Positions 1-8,649 of a stretch of DNA of 64,000 nucleotides are shown here, in pieces. The translations under genes were made by a program, and so were the position numbers. Below the pieces are notes generated by a model. It saw nothing but the letters and a program-made list of their open reading frames with translations, was not told the origin of the DNA and did not search any database. Origin of the DNA: Marivita sp041725935. Its GTDB lineage: Bacteria; Pseudomonadota; Alphaproteobacteria; Rhodobacterales; Rhodobacteraceae. Every line of letters begins with the position of its first letter. The stretch's first letter is position 1. The stretch spans positions 124,001 through 188,000 of the forward strand of contig JBGRQD010000008.1 in the NCBI GenBank assembly GCA_041725935.1, in the 5' to 3' direction.

Positions 1-245
1 CTTGAATCAGAACAGCCAGATACACCATGTACGATTGGAGTGAGCAAAACTTTGGCGTTACGCTGCTGGTGTTTGATGGCTCGATCTCAGGCTAGGACGT
101 AAGCGGTATGGGACAAGTTCGTCATGGAAGCTCCAAGACGGCGCAGGCTGCCAGAGCTGCAATACAGTGATCGCAAGCTTCGCTCGCGCAGCCGAGCGGC
201 GCGCCGGGCAAAGCGTGCACCCAGAAATCGTAGCTGAAGGCGGCG
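1..245. other. No intact gene; possible transposase debris
   Basis: No open frame here looks like a complete protein. Short stretches in two different plus-strand frames (about 25-105 and 115-175) weakly resemble the beginning of IS5-family transposases (a YDWSEQN-like stretch, then an APRRRR...YSD-like stretch), broken by a stop. The resemblance is by eye only and could be chance. Confidence 0.25.
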
Positions 246-656
246 TCATCCATCCAACACTTTGCGCAACATATGCTCCAATTCCTTTCGCCGATAAGGC
301 TTTTTCAGCAGCTCGCCCTTTTGGGTGCCCCCACCGTCGAGATCGACGGTGTCTTTACTATAGCCGGAGGTAAACATCACACGCAGGTCAGGGCGCAGTT
401 GTTGGGCTTCCTCGGCAAGATCGTAGCCGGACATGCCACCCGGCATCACGATATCGGTAAACAGAAGGTCGATGTCAGTGCGCTCACGGAGGATCTCGAG
501 TGCGGAGTTGGCATCTGCCGCTTCGGACACCTGATACCCAAGCGAGGCAAGTTGTTTCACAACGATATCCCGGAGCATGTCATTATCATCGACGACCAGA
601 ACATGCTCGCCCGTGAGAGCGCGTGGGGCGGATGGAGCATTTGTATCCTCACGCAT
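246..656 (-). CDS. Single-domain response regulator (CheY/FixJ-like receiver)
   Basis: A 136-residue protein that is almost entirely one receiver domain. The acidic pair is D23/D24, the likely phospho-acceptor is D68 (in FTDIVMPGG), the switch Ser is S97 and the conserved Lys is K119 (LLKKPY). There is no output domain, so it probably passes phosphate or acts by protein contact. The start at 656 is chosen because GAGG lies 5 nt upstream; the frame stays open to 854 but upstream residues do not look like protein and no ribosome site is seen there. No partner kinase is adjacent. The C-terminal pattern is typical of receivers paired with PAS-containing hybrid kinases in Rhizobiales and Rhodobacterales. 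Confidence 0.85.
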   Translation of the reverse strand: MREDTNAPSAPRALTGEHVLVVDDNDMLRDIVVKQLASLGYQVSEAADANSALEILRERTDIDLLFTDIVMPGGMSGYDLAEEAQQLRPDLRVMFTSGYSKDTVDLDGGGTQKGELLKKPYRRKELEHMLRKVLDG

Positions 657-918
657 TGACGCCTCGGTTTTCTTGGGATGCATTGTGTTTGGTCTTGGCT
701 GCACGATGTGGATATCCCGGTTTCGCATTCCGTTCAAGGTCTTGGGGCCTGCGAGGGATATAGACACAAGGAAGCCGCACCGTCGCATGTGGCAGGCCAT
801 ATGTGCCCTATGATCTTTCGGTAAGACGGTCGCACGGTGATCGGACACCGGCAAATGGATCGAAACCGTCGACTGGTTTCCGTTCTTTTCGGAAAATTGG
901 TTTTCATGTTGCTGCTGC

Positions 919-1167
919 TTGGCATGGGCGATATGGGACAGAACCTATGAGGCGCAGGGCTATGCGCTTGAAGCGGCAAGAGCCTATCTTCGGCATGCCA
1001 CTCAGGTTCATGATTTCGACCTGATGTTAATCCATATTGCGAACGAGAATCTGCGGTCACAAAGATTGGCTATGAAACTGGGCGCGCAGCTTGATCGCTC
1101 TGCCTGTGCGCCAAGCTGGGCTCCTGACATGAAGACGTATCGGTTGAAGCTTCGTCCTGACGATTAG
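919..1167 (+). pseudogene. GNAT acetyltransferase, C-terminal remnant
   Basis: The 82 residues resemble the second half of RimJ/RimL-type GNAT N-acetyltransferases: a beta-strand WAIWD, the acetyl-CoA loop region EAQGYALEAARA, and a downstream NLRSQRLAMKLGA helix typical of the family. Normal members have about 170-190 residues, so the N-terminal half is missing. The frame upstream is open but reads as unrelated, Cys-rich sequence. The only possible start is TTG without a clear ribosome site. Most likely a truncated relic. Confidence 0.6.
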
Positions 1168-1324
1168 ACAATATGAGCTGTTCAAATTTCAACGCCATCT
1201 CGGATTGCGGATGCAGGTATGCGCCAGAGGTCGCACCTTAAAACGCTTGCTGCTCGATCAACAAATGTTTCCTTTTGCGTTCCAAGTACACATGATTGCA
1301 AGAATTCCCCGGTGTGATCGGTCC
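1168..1324. other. Intergenic stretch, nothing recognised
   Basis: Short space between the GNAT remnant and the end of the LysR gene. No convincing gene or terminator hairpin was seen. Confidence 0.5.
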
Positions 1325-2251
1325 TCATTCTGGATCGGCGATATGGGTTGTCGGGTCGGCGTGAGGCTCAAGCCCGATCAGGGCCGCGTGTTGGGTCAAG
1401 GCGTCCCGCAAGGCGCCAAGAACGGTCGACCGCGACGACACCTGACGCTGAACGAGACCGACACGACGAGAAATTGCGCCTTCGCAAAAGGGACGGCTGT
1501 GAAGCCGTTCGGGGCGCATGTCGAGCGTCACGATCTTTGGAACGATGGTCACACCAAGCCCCGCCTCGACCATGCCCACGACTGACGGCATCGTGTTTGT
1601 CACAACGACTTGCCTCGGCGTGATGCGCAGTCGCGAGAGTTCCGTATCGATCTGGCGTGCAAGCGGGACATCCGTTGCGTAGCGGATGAAGGGCAAGTCG
1701 CGCAGAAGCGACAGATCGCTGCGCGCGCGCTCTTGTGACGGGGCAAGGAGCACAAGGGGTTCGGTCATTACCGTGCTCCATGTCAGTCCCGCCGGAACGC
1801 CGACATGCTCTGCCACCATTGCCGCATCAAGACGCCCGGCGGCGACATCTGACATCAGGGCTTCCGACATGCCGACCGTGAGTTCGAAAGACAGATCAGG
1901 GAAATGCAGGAGCATTTCCGCGAAAGCCTGTGGCACAAGCTGCATGGAGACTGTGCGTATTGCTCCAAATTTGAGCACGCCAGAGGTTTTTCTGCCCGAG
2001 AGCACCAACTGGACCTCGGTCATGGTGTGCACGACATCCCGTGCCGCGCGCACCAATTCCTGACCCCGCGCATTGAGCTGTCGGGGCCGTTTTTTCCGGT
2101 CGATGAGCTCGACGCCAACATGGATCTCAAGTGCCTGAATTTGTTGACTTACTGCGGAAGGTGTCAAATTGACGATGGCCGCTGCGCCAGCAAGGCTTCC
2201 TGCGTCGGCCACGGCAACAAGTGTTTGGAGTTGTCGCAAATCCATGTGCAT
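1325..2251 (-). CDS. LysR-family transcriptional regulator
   Basis: A 308-residue protein with the LysR layout: an N-terminal winged helix-turn-helix (residues about 3-62, with SLAGAAAIVNLTPSAVSQQI as the recognition part) and a C-terminal type-2 periplasmic-binding-like effector domain (about 90-295). Two ATGs two codons apart (2251 and 2245) are possible starts. It is divergent from the tctCBA-ggt operon, the usual position for a LysR protein that controls the neighbouring transport operon, so regulation of tctC is inferred. The effector is unknown. Confidence 0.9.
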   Translation of the reverse strand: MHMDLRQLQTLVAVADAGSLAGAAAIVNLTPSAVSQQIQALEIHVGVELIDRKKRPRQLNARGQELVRAARDVVHTMTEVQLVLSGRKTSGVLKFGAIRTVSMQLVPQAFAEMLLHFPDLSFELTVGMSEALMSDVAAGRLDAAMVAEHVGVPAGLTWSTVMTEPLVLLAPSQERARSDLSLLRDLPFIRYATDVPLARQIDTELSRLRITPRQVVVTNTMPSVVGMVEAGLGVTIVPKIVTLDMRPERLHSRPFCEGAISRRVGLVQRQVSSRSTVLGALRDALTQHAALIGLEPHADPTTHIADPE

Positions 2252-2364
2252 TACTTAAGATCATCTTCATAAAAACACAAAGAATATTCGCTTTCTAAAG
2301 AGTTTCACCCGTTTTAGGCCTTTGGGAGCCCGGACGTGTGGGCACCTACAGAAAGGAACTCTTC
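2252..2364. promoter_or_regulatory. Divergent control region between lysR and tctC
   Basis: This 113-bp AT-richer space separates two divergent starts and must hold both promoters. An imperfect dyad AGAA-N8-TTCT lies at 2281-2296 and could be a LysR site, but it does not clearly show the T-N11-A core. The ribosome site GAAAGGA (2351-2357) stands 7 nt before the tctC ATG at 2365. Confidence 0.4.
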
Positions 2365-3315
2365 ATGACCTTATTCTCGCGGACCCTCGTCGGCGTAAGC
2401 TTGGCAATCGCCACATTGACACACTCGGCCGCTGCGCAAGATTACCCGAGCAAACCCGTTGAATTCATCGTGCCATGGGGCCCAGGCGGGGGCAGCGACA
2501 CGCTGATGCGCATCGTGGCCAACAATGTCACCCCGTTTCTCGGCGCGGAAATGCCTGTCATCAACATTCCTGGCGTCGGTGGCACAGTCGGGTTGACCGA
2601 AGCGTCCCGCCGGGCGGCGGATGGATACACCATCAGCCAGGTGCATGAAGGCCTGCTTGCGGCCACCGCAACCGGCCTGACAGAATTGGCCTGGGATGAT
2701 TTCGACCCGATCGCGCTTTTGACCGCATCGCCGCAATATCTCGTGGCTGCCGGCGATCAGCCTTTCGACACGATGGAGGGTCTTGTCGAATACGCACAGG
2801 CGAATCGCGGCGAATTGACCATCGGTGTAACACTGGGTGGTGTCCCGCATCTGCATGCCGCGATGATCGCCGAGGCGTTCGAGCTTGACTGGCGTTATGT
2901 CGGGTACGAAGGCACAGGCGAACGAGTGCGTGCGCTTGTCGGTGGTAACCTCGATCTTGCAATCGGTGATATTTCCTCATCCTTGCAGTTTGTTGAAAAC
3001 GGCGATCTTGTCTTCCTCGCGACGGGTGCGACCGAACGGATGGAACAGACACCGGAGGTTCCCACCTTCATGGAACTCGGCGCGGATCTCGACCTGTCGA
3101 TCACACGCGGGATCGTCATGCCCAAGGGCGCACCAGAAGAGGCACAGGCAACACTCGAATCTGCCTTGGCCGAACTCTCTGAAGACAGTGCCTTTGTCGA
3201 ACAGATCAACAATGCCGGCGCCGATGTCGCCTTCCGCGGGCGGGAGGCCTACACGACCTACCTGTCCAACCTCGGCGGCACGGTCGAGCGGCTGGCAGAG
3301 GTGATCGCGCCTTGA
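2365..3315 (+). CDS. tctC: TTT transporter substrate-binding protein (TctC/Bug family)
   Basis: A 316-residue secreted binding protein. Residues 1-25 form a Sec signal peptide ending at AAAQ. The mature part begins with the family's DYPSKPVEFIVPWGPGGGSD signature, which binds the carboxylate ligand through the first lobe. Start at 2365 is set by GAAAGGA 7 nt upstream; an upstream in-frame GTG at 2338 would bury the signal peptide. It works with the TctB/TctA permease encoded next. The ligand cannot be read from sequence; the linked gamma-glutamyltransferase suggests a glutamyl or dicarboxylate-like compound, which is only inference. Confidence 0.92.
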   Translation: MTLFSRTLVGVSLAIATLTHSAAAQDYPSKPVEFIVPWGPGGGSDTLMRIVANNVTPFLGAEMPVINIPGVGGTVGLTEASRRAADGYTISQVHEGLLAATATGLTELAWDDFDPIALLTASPQYLVAAGDQPFDTMEGLVEYAQANRGELTIGVTLGGVPHLHAAMIAEAFELDWRYVGYEGTGERVRALVGGNLDLAIGDISSSLQFVENGDLVFLATGATERMEQTPEVPTFMELGADLDLSITRGIVMPKGAPEEAQATLESALAELSEDSAFVEQINNAGADVAFRGREAYTTYLSNLGGTVERLAEVIAP

Positions 3316-3821
3316 GTGCGATGAAAGACCAGATCGGGACTGCAGGGTCGGGCGACATCGCCCGGCTCCTGTCCTATATTGCCCTGCTGGCAGCATCGGC
3401 GGGCCTTTTCCTTGAGGCCCGCACCATCCCGACATCGCGCTTCGAGGTTCTGGGCGCAGGCGCCTTTCCCATGCTGGTGCACGGCGCTCTGATCCTGTTG
3501 CTGATCGGGTCGATTATTGGATCGTTGCGCAAGATTCCAGCCGACGCCTACGGTCGCTTTGCGGCTGACATCGTGGCATGGGGCAAAGCAAAACGCCTTG
3601 TCTTCGTGGTCTTCACCGGTCTCGGCCTCTATGTCGCGATCATGCCTATGATCGGCTACACGTTTTCGACTTTCCTGTTCCTCACCACTTTGCTTGTCGT
3701 CCTTGCGCCCAAAACGCGGATGGCCTTTGTCATTGCGCTTTGTCTGGCGCTGATCTTTTCCTTCGGCCTGAACTGGCTCTTCGCCGAAGTCTTCAACGTC
3801 TTCCTGCCACGGGGAACCTAG
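3312..3821 (+). CDS. tctB: TTT transporter small membrane subunit (TctB)
   Basis: A 169-residue integral membrane protein with four to five hydrophobic segments (about residues 13-30, 46-64, 93-112, 115-135, 138-160), matching the poorly conserved TctB family in length and gene position. The TTG at 3312 overlaps the tctC stop and has AGAGGTGA 7 nt upstream; ATG at 3321 is the alternative start. It is translationally coupled to tctC and lies 4 nt before tctA. Confidence 0.85.
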   Translation: MSAMKDQIGTAGSGDIARLLSYIALLAASAGLFLEARTIPTSRFEVLGAGAFPMLVHGALILLLIGSIIGSLRKIPADAYGRFAADIVAWGKAKRLVFVVFTGLGLYVAIMPMIGYTFSTFLFLTTLLVVLAPKTRMAFVIALCLALIFSFGLNWLFAEVFNVFLPRGT

Positions 3822-3825
3822 GCTC

Positions 3826-5337
3826 ATGGACGCCTTTCTGCTCGGAGCATCCCAGGTGCTCTCCTTGACCACACTTGCGATGATGCTGCTCGGTGCGATT
3901 GCAGGGATCATCGCGGCGGCCATCCCGGGCTTCACTGTGACGATGGCGATTGTTCTGACGCTGCCGCTGACCTTCACGATGGACCCGCTCCAAGGCATCG
4001 CGGTGATGCTTTCGGTCTATGTCGGTGGCTATACCGGGGGTCTCATTTCCGCGGCCTTGCTGGGTATCCCGGGAACGCCGTCTTCGGTTGCCACGACATT
4101 CGACGCGTTCCCCATGTCTCGCAACGGCGAGCCGGGCCGCGCCCTGTCGCTGGGGGTCTGGGCGTCTTTCTTCGGCACGATCATCTCGACCGCTGTTTTG
4201 ATCGTCGCGGCACCACCGCTGGCGATCTTTGCCGTGAGACTGGGGCCATGGGAATATTTCTCGCTGATCGTCTTTGCGCTCACCATCGTGGCCAGCCTCG
4301 TCGGACATTCGCTCCAACGCGGGCTGATCGCCGCCCTCATCGGCTTGGCCATTGCAACGATTGGAACCGATCCGATCATGGGGCGCCCGCGGTTCGACAT
4401 GGGCTTCGAACTGCTGGCAGCGGGTCTGCCCTTTCTCGTTGTGCTGATCGGTATCTTCGCGATCTCGCAGCTGGCCTCCGAGGTCGAGGACGTTGACGCC
4501 ATCAAGACCGGAGAGCGCCTGGTCACCAGCGATATCGAATTCCGAACATGGAGCGTGATGCGCGAAGTGCTGATGCGTCCGGTCAACCTGCTGCGCTCGT
4601 CGCTGATTGGTGTCGGCATCGGCGCCCTCCCGGGAGCCGGAGGCTCGATCGCCAATCTGGTCGCGTATGATCAGGCACGACGCAGCTCCAAGACCCCAGA
4701 GGCATTTGGAACCGGAACGCCGGACGGCGTGGTCGCCTCTGAAGCCGGAAACTCCGCCACGGCAGGCGGAGGTTTGATCCCGCTGATTGCGCTTGGCATT
4801 CCGGGCTCCGCCGTCGACGCAATTCTGATGGCATCGCTGATGGTGCACGGCATTTCGGTGGGGCCGCGCCTGATCCTGGACAATGCAGACCTTGTCTACG
4901 GGATGTTCTTGGCCATGGCGATCTCGAGCCTGATGATGCTCGCGGTCTGCCTGGTGTCGATGCGCCTGTTTCTGCGGGTGGCGGAAGTTCCGAAATGGGC
5001 TGTCGTGCCGATCGTTCTCGTGTGCTGCGTGGTCGGGTCGTTTGCTCTCAACAACAGGGTGACCGATCTCTACCTGCTGACCGCTGTTGGCTTGCTGGGC
5101 TACGCGCTCAAGGCGCTCGACTATCCGCTTGCCCCGCTTGTGCTGGGGGTCATCCTCGGACCCATCGCCGAAACCAATTTGCGCCGCGCGCTGATGACCG
5201 ACAGTGACTGGACTCTCTTTCTGACCCGCCCCATCAGTCTCTTGCTGCTTGTTGCAGCCGTGCTGTCGGTGCTCTGGGCGATTTGGACCGTCCTCAAATC
5301 CAGAAAACACGCCCCCAACCTCAAGGACTCCACCTGA
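3826..5337 (+). CDS. tctA: TTT transporter large permease (TctA)
   Basis: A 503-residue permease with about 11-12 membrane segments and the TctA hallmarks: AAIPGFTVTMAIVL near residue 30, GGYTGGLISAALLGIPGTPS near 65-85, and a second GALPGAGG (about 265) plus ALGIPGSAVDA (about 325) in the inverted repeat half. It forms the sodium- or proton-driven channel for the ligand delivered by TctC. Its TGA overlaps the ATG of the following gamma-glutamyltransferase gene, so the four genes form one operon. Confidence 0.93.
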   Translation: MDAFLLGASQVLSLTTLAMMLLGAIAGIIAAAIPGFTVTMAIVLTLPLTFTMDPLQGIAVMLSVYVGGYTGGLISAALLGIPGTPSSVATTFDAFPMSRNGEPGRALSLGVWASFFGTIISTAVLIVAAPPLAIFAVRLGPWEYFSLIVFALTIVASLVGHSLQRGLIAALIGLAIATIGTDPIMGRPRFDMGFELLAAGLPFLVVLIGIFAISQLASEVEDVDAIKTGERLVTSDIEFRTWSVMREVLMRPVNLLRSSLIGVGIGALPGAGGSIANLVAYDQARRSSKTPEAFGTGTPDGVVASEAGNSATAGGGLIPLIALGIPGSAVDAILMASLMVHGISVGPRLILDNADLVYGMFLAMAISSLMMLAVCLVSMRLFLRVAEVPKWAVVPIVLVCCVVGSFALNNRVTDLYLLTAVGLLGYALKALDYPLAPLVLGVILGPIAETNLRRALMTDSDWTLFLTRPISLLLLVAAVLSVLWAIWTVLKSRKHAPNLKDST

Positions 5338-6932
5338 TGCCATTCCGTCACGATGCACCCTATGCCTCACGCCGATCACCCGTTCTGGCAGAGAATGTGG
5401 TCTCCACGTCCCATCCGCTTGCCGCGCAGGCGGGGCTTTCAATGCTTGCGAAAGGCGGTAATGCCGTGGACGCAGCGATTGCCGCCGCGGCAACGCTCAC
5501 CGTGGTCGAACCAACCGGCAATGGTCTGGGCTCGGATGCGTTTTGCATCCTTTGGGACGGCTCCGAATTGCACGGTCTCAATGCCTCGGGTGGGGCGCCG
5601 CAGGGCTGGACGCCGGACCGGTTTCGCAACCATGACGCAATACCGTTCAGAGGCTGGGAGAGTGTTTCGGTTCCAGGCGCAATCGGTGCGTGGGTTGCCT
5701 TGGCCGAGCGGTTTGGAACATTGGATCTGCCGACACTCCTTGCCCCGGCAATCCGCTATGCAGAAACCGGGTTCACCGTCACCCCGGTGATCGGCGAATT
5801 ATGGCAGCGTGGCGCGGACACACTGTCGGATCAGCCGGGCTTTGCCGACGCGTTCATGCCGGACGGACGTGCCCCCAAACCCGGTGAGCGTTTCCGCAAT
5901 CCCGACCAGGCCCGAAGCTTGCAACTGATAGCTGAAACCAAGGGACGCGCCTTTTACGAAGGTGAGCTGGCGACCCGGATCGCCTCTTTTGCACGCGAGC
6001 ATGGTGCAGCTTTGACCGAGGCGGATATGGCTGCGTTCGAACCAGAATGGTGTGGCACGCTCTCAACATCCTATGGCGAGAATGCGCTGCACGAGATTCC
6101 ACCCAACGGCCAAGGTATTGCGGCACTTATGGCGCTTGGAATGCTCGAGCATGTTGGTCTCGAGGAATTCGATGTCGATGACCCGCTTGCCCTGCATTTG
6201 CAGATCGAAGCCATTAAGCTTGCCTTTGCAGACCTGAATGCCTTTGTTGCCGATCGCCGCTACATGACCGACGTCACTCCTGATCATCTGATCGACCCCG
6301 GCTATCTGGCCACCCGTGCCCGGCTGATATCGCGGGACAGGACCCAGAACCATGGCCCTGGTGCACCACGGAATGGAGGGACGGTATATCTGACCACGGC
6401 CGATGCATCCGGCATGATGGTGTCGTTTATCCAGTCAAATTACGCGGGCTTTGGATCGGGGGTTGTGGTGCCCGGAACAGGTATCAGCCTGCAAAACCGC
6501 GGTGCGGGATTCACTCTTGAAAAGGGCCATCCCAACGAGGTGGGCCCGGGTAAACGGCCATTCCACACCATCATTCCGGGGTTTCTGATGCAGAACGGCG
6601 CTCCGAAAATGAGCTTTGGCGTGATGGGCGGTCCGATGCAGGCTCAGGGTCATGTGCAGATGGTGCTGCGCACACAGCTTTGGGGTCAGGATGTCCAAAC
6701 GGCTGTCGACGCCCCCCGCTGGCGTTTCGTTTCGGGCAACGGACTTGCTTGCGAGACAGCGCTGCCCGAGGCGACCCGCGCAAAACTGGCAGAACTGGGT
6801 CATGACGTTTCCGTGGAGGCCCCGGACAGTGCCTTTGGCTTTGGCGGAGCACAGCTCATCGAGCGGCTCGCCTCTGGCGCATATGCGGCCGGGTCGGACC
6901 CGCGGAAAGATGGTCAGGCTGTAGGGTACTGA
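5337..6932 (+). CDS. ggt: Gamma-glutamyltransferase family protein
   Basis: A 531-residue member of the Ntn-hydrolase gamma-glutamyltransferase family, which removes or transfers gamma-glutamyl groups after self-cleavage. The likely nucleophile and self-cleavage site is T349 in the NGGTVYLTTAD segment; the downstream small-subunit features SLQNRGAGF and the glycine-rich GGPMQAQGH segment are present. No signal peptide is visible, so it is probably cytoplasmic, as in YwrD-like members. The ATG at 5337 shares its A with the tctA stop, indicating coupling. Linkage to a TTT transporter suggests that an imported gamma-glutamyl or acyl compound is hydrolysed inside the cell. Confidence 0.88.
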   Translation: MPFRHDAPYASRRSPVLAENVVSTSHPLAAQAGLSMLAKGGNAVDAAIAAAATLTVVEPTGNGLGSDAFCILWDGSELHGLNASGGAPQGWTPDRFRNHDAIPFRGWESVSVPGAIGAWVALAERFGTLDLPTLLAPAIRYAETGFTVTPVIGELWQRGADTLSDQPGFADAFMPDGRAPKPGERFRNPDQARSLQLIAETKGRAFYEGELATRIASFAREHGAALTEADMAAFEPEWCGTLSTSYGENALHEIPPNGQGIAALMALGMLEHVGLEEFDVDDPLALHLQIEAIKLAFADLNAFVADRRYMTDVTPDHLIDPGYLATRARLISRDRTQNHGPGAPRNGGTVYLTTADASGMMVSFIQSNYAGFGSGVVVPGTGISLQNRGAGFTLEKGHPNEVGPGKRPFHTIIPGFLMQNGAPKMSFGVMGGPMQAQGHVQMVLRTQLWGQDVQTAVDAPRWRFVSGNGLACETALPEATRAKLAELGHDVSVEAPDSAFGFGGAQLIERLASGAYAAGSDPRKDGQAVGY

Positions 6933-7151
6933 TACGGCAAGAGCAATTTGGTGCCGACAGCCCTTGGCTGTTAGGCAGCAATCCGGGTCACGAAATTGCC
7001 CTGGAACTGGATCACTCAGAAGCCGTGTTCGGCCTGCCACCGGTTTAGAGGACACAGAGCTTGGCTTGCAGGGTTCGGTCCTCGAATGCCATGGGGCTTA
7101 GACAACGAAGGGGCGTGGGCTTGCCCATGAAGCCCGTCTATCCGCATGGAT

Positions 7152-7480
7152 TCATGATGGGTCCAAGCCTTCAGAAACGCCCGCATAGCATTCCTGGGTC
7201 CACTCCCAGACACTGCCGTCAAGATCGGCAATGCCCTCAAGGGAGGTCGAAAAACTGCCCTGTGGTCTGAGGGCGCGCGGGGTCAGGCCTTCGGTCAGGC
7301 ACCTCGAAGCGCATGTCAGTGACGGATCGGCAAACAAGGGATCGGGTTCTTCAGGCAGGACCGATGCGGCCATTTGTTCCCATTCTATTGCCGTGGGCAG
7401 ACGGAAAATGTGGCCTGACGCAGTGTTGATCCAGCGGAGGTATTCCTGAACATCGACAGGGTGAGTGGGCCAGCCGGGCA
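7152..7480 (-). pseudogene. Formylglycine-generating-enzyme (SUMF1/NirV-like) remnant
   Basis: The minus-strand reading frame contains the central signature of the FGE-sulfatase family: PVDVQEYLRWINTASG, FRLPTAIEWEQ and, nearer the end, GIADLDGSVWEWT. It stops shortly after that tryptophan-rich motif, before the conserved C-terminal GFRLVR-type end, and its upstream part runs into the control region of the following binding-protein gene without a proper start. It is therefore a fragment truncated at both ends. The 6933-7150 stretch beside it carries no recognised gene. Confidence 0.6.
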
Positions 7481-7610
7481 TTTGAGGGTCCGAAGTTTTC
7501 GCGGACGCGAAGGATAAGCAAAACCCTTGCCCTTCGTCATGCGTGCTGGTCTTGTGAGCTTCAGGGGCTGTACAGCTTACAGCCGCCCGAGACGGTAGCG
7601 GAGGATACCC

Positions 7611-8576
7611 ATGTTTCACACCCCCTTGCGCAAAGGCGCACTCACGGCCACGATCGCAGCAGCGCTGGCCATTGGCGGCACGGCGGCAAGTGCCGAATCC
7701 CGCGTGACGCTAAAATCGGCGTCCTCTTCCAGTTCGTATTATGTGATGATGGTGCAGCTGGGTGAGATGCTCCAGACGCAGTCGGATGGTGACATCTTGC
7801 CGACCGTCGAGGAAAGTCAGGGCTCAGTGCAAAACGTGACCGAGGCCGGACGCCGCTCCGGCGCGTTCCTCTTCACCTCGCCGCCGAATCTGATCGCCGA
7901 TGCCCTAGCTGGCAACGACCCCTTTACCGGCGGAAACTACGACGGGCTGCGGACACTTTTTCCAATGCCCTTCATTACCATTCACATGGTTGTGCGCGCC
8001 GACAGCGACATCACCACGGTGGCTGACCTTGCCGGGCGCAGCTTCATCTCTGGCGGCACAGGCACTTTTTGCCAACGCCAGGTGGCCTCGATCTTCGAGA
8101 CACTCGGCATCGCTGACAGCGTGACTGCGCCCGAGATGGAACTTTCCGGAGCACCTGCGGCCCTGCGCAACAACCAGGTCGATGGTTACGCCACCTGTTC
8201 CTCACATCCCACTCCGCAGGTGCAGGAACTGGCGGCGACGCTGCCGGTTCGCATCTTGTCCTTTACCCCCGAGGAACAGGCCGCCATCATTCAGGCCAAC
8301 CCAAGCGCGGGCGCGGTGAGCATTGCAGGAGGCACCTATTCCGGGATCGATGACTCAATTGACACTATGGCTGTCCCCGTCGGCGCTTTCGCGGTGAACA
8401 TGGATGACGATACCGCGCTGGCCATCGTCTCGGCCTTCTGGGAGCAGCGCGAGGACATGGCTGAAACCAACCCCTGGTGGGCGGGCGTGTCGCCCGAACT
8501 GGTGCCGCAACTGGGCGCGCCGCTTCATGAAGGGGTCACGGCCTTCTACGCTGAACGCGGGGTGGCATTGCCCTGA
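7611..8576 (+). CDS. TRAP transporter TAXI-family solute receptor
   Basis: A 321-residue periplasmic receptor. Residues 1-28 are a signal peptide (ends ASA-ES), followed by the TAXI domain: a Ser-rich SSSSSYYVM start, SQGSVQNV, and a GGTGTFCQRQ segment that corresponds to the ligand-contact region. GCGGAGG lies about 6 nt before the ATG at 7611. TAXI receptors partner with fused TRAP permeases, and exactly such a gene follows. Ligand unknown. Confidence 0.88.
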   Translation: MFHTPLRKGALTATIAAALAIGGTAASAESRVTLKSASSSSSYYVMMVQLGEMLQTQSDGDILPTVEESQGSVQNVTEAGRRSGAFLFTSPPNLIADALAGNDPFTGGNYDGLRTLFPMPFITIHMVVRADSDITTVADLAGRSFISGGTGTFCQRQVASIFETLGIADSVTAPEMELSGAPAALRNNQVDGYATCSSHPTPQVQELAATLPVRILSFTPEEQAAIIQANPSAGAVSIAGGTYSGIDDSIDTMAVPVGAFAVNMDDDTALAIVSAFWEQREDMAETNPWWAGVSPELVPQLGAPLHEGVTAFYAERGVALP

Positions 8577-8604
8577 ACGAACCCTGGACCAGTGACGACG
8601 GGAA

Positions 8605-8626
8605 GGGGGGCTTCGGGCCTCCCTTT
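8605..8626 (+). terminator. Hairpin between TAXI receptor and permease genes
   Basis: GGGGGGC (8605-8611) pairs with GCCTCCC (8617-8623) around a TTCGG loop with one G-T pair, followed by TTT. It has the form of a weak terminator or 3'-end stabiliser, which would let the receptor be made in excess over the permease. Confidence 0.55.
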
Positions 8627-8649
8627 ATGCCTTTGGGGCTGATGACAAC

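Noticed and set aside
3793..5493. 566-codon minus-strand open frame across tctA
   Set aside because: It is antisense to the clear TctA permease, is full of Arg, Gln, His and Asp runs, and has no family features: a GC-rich shadow frame.
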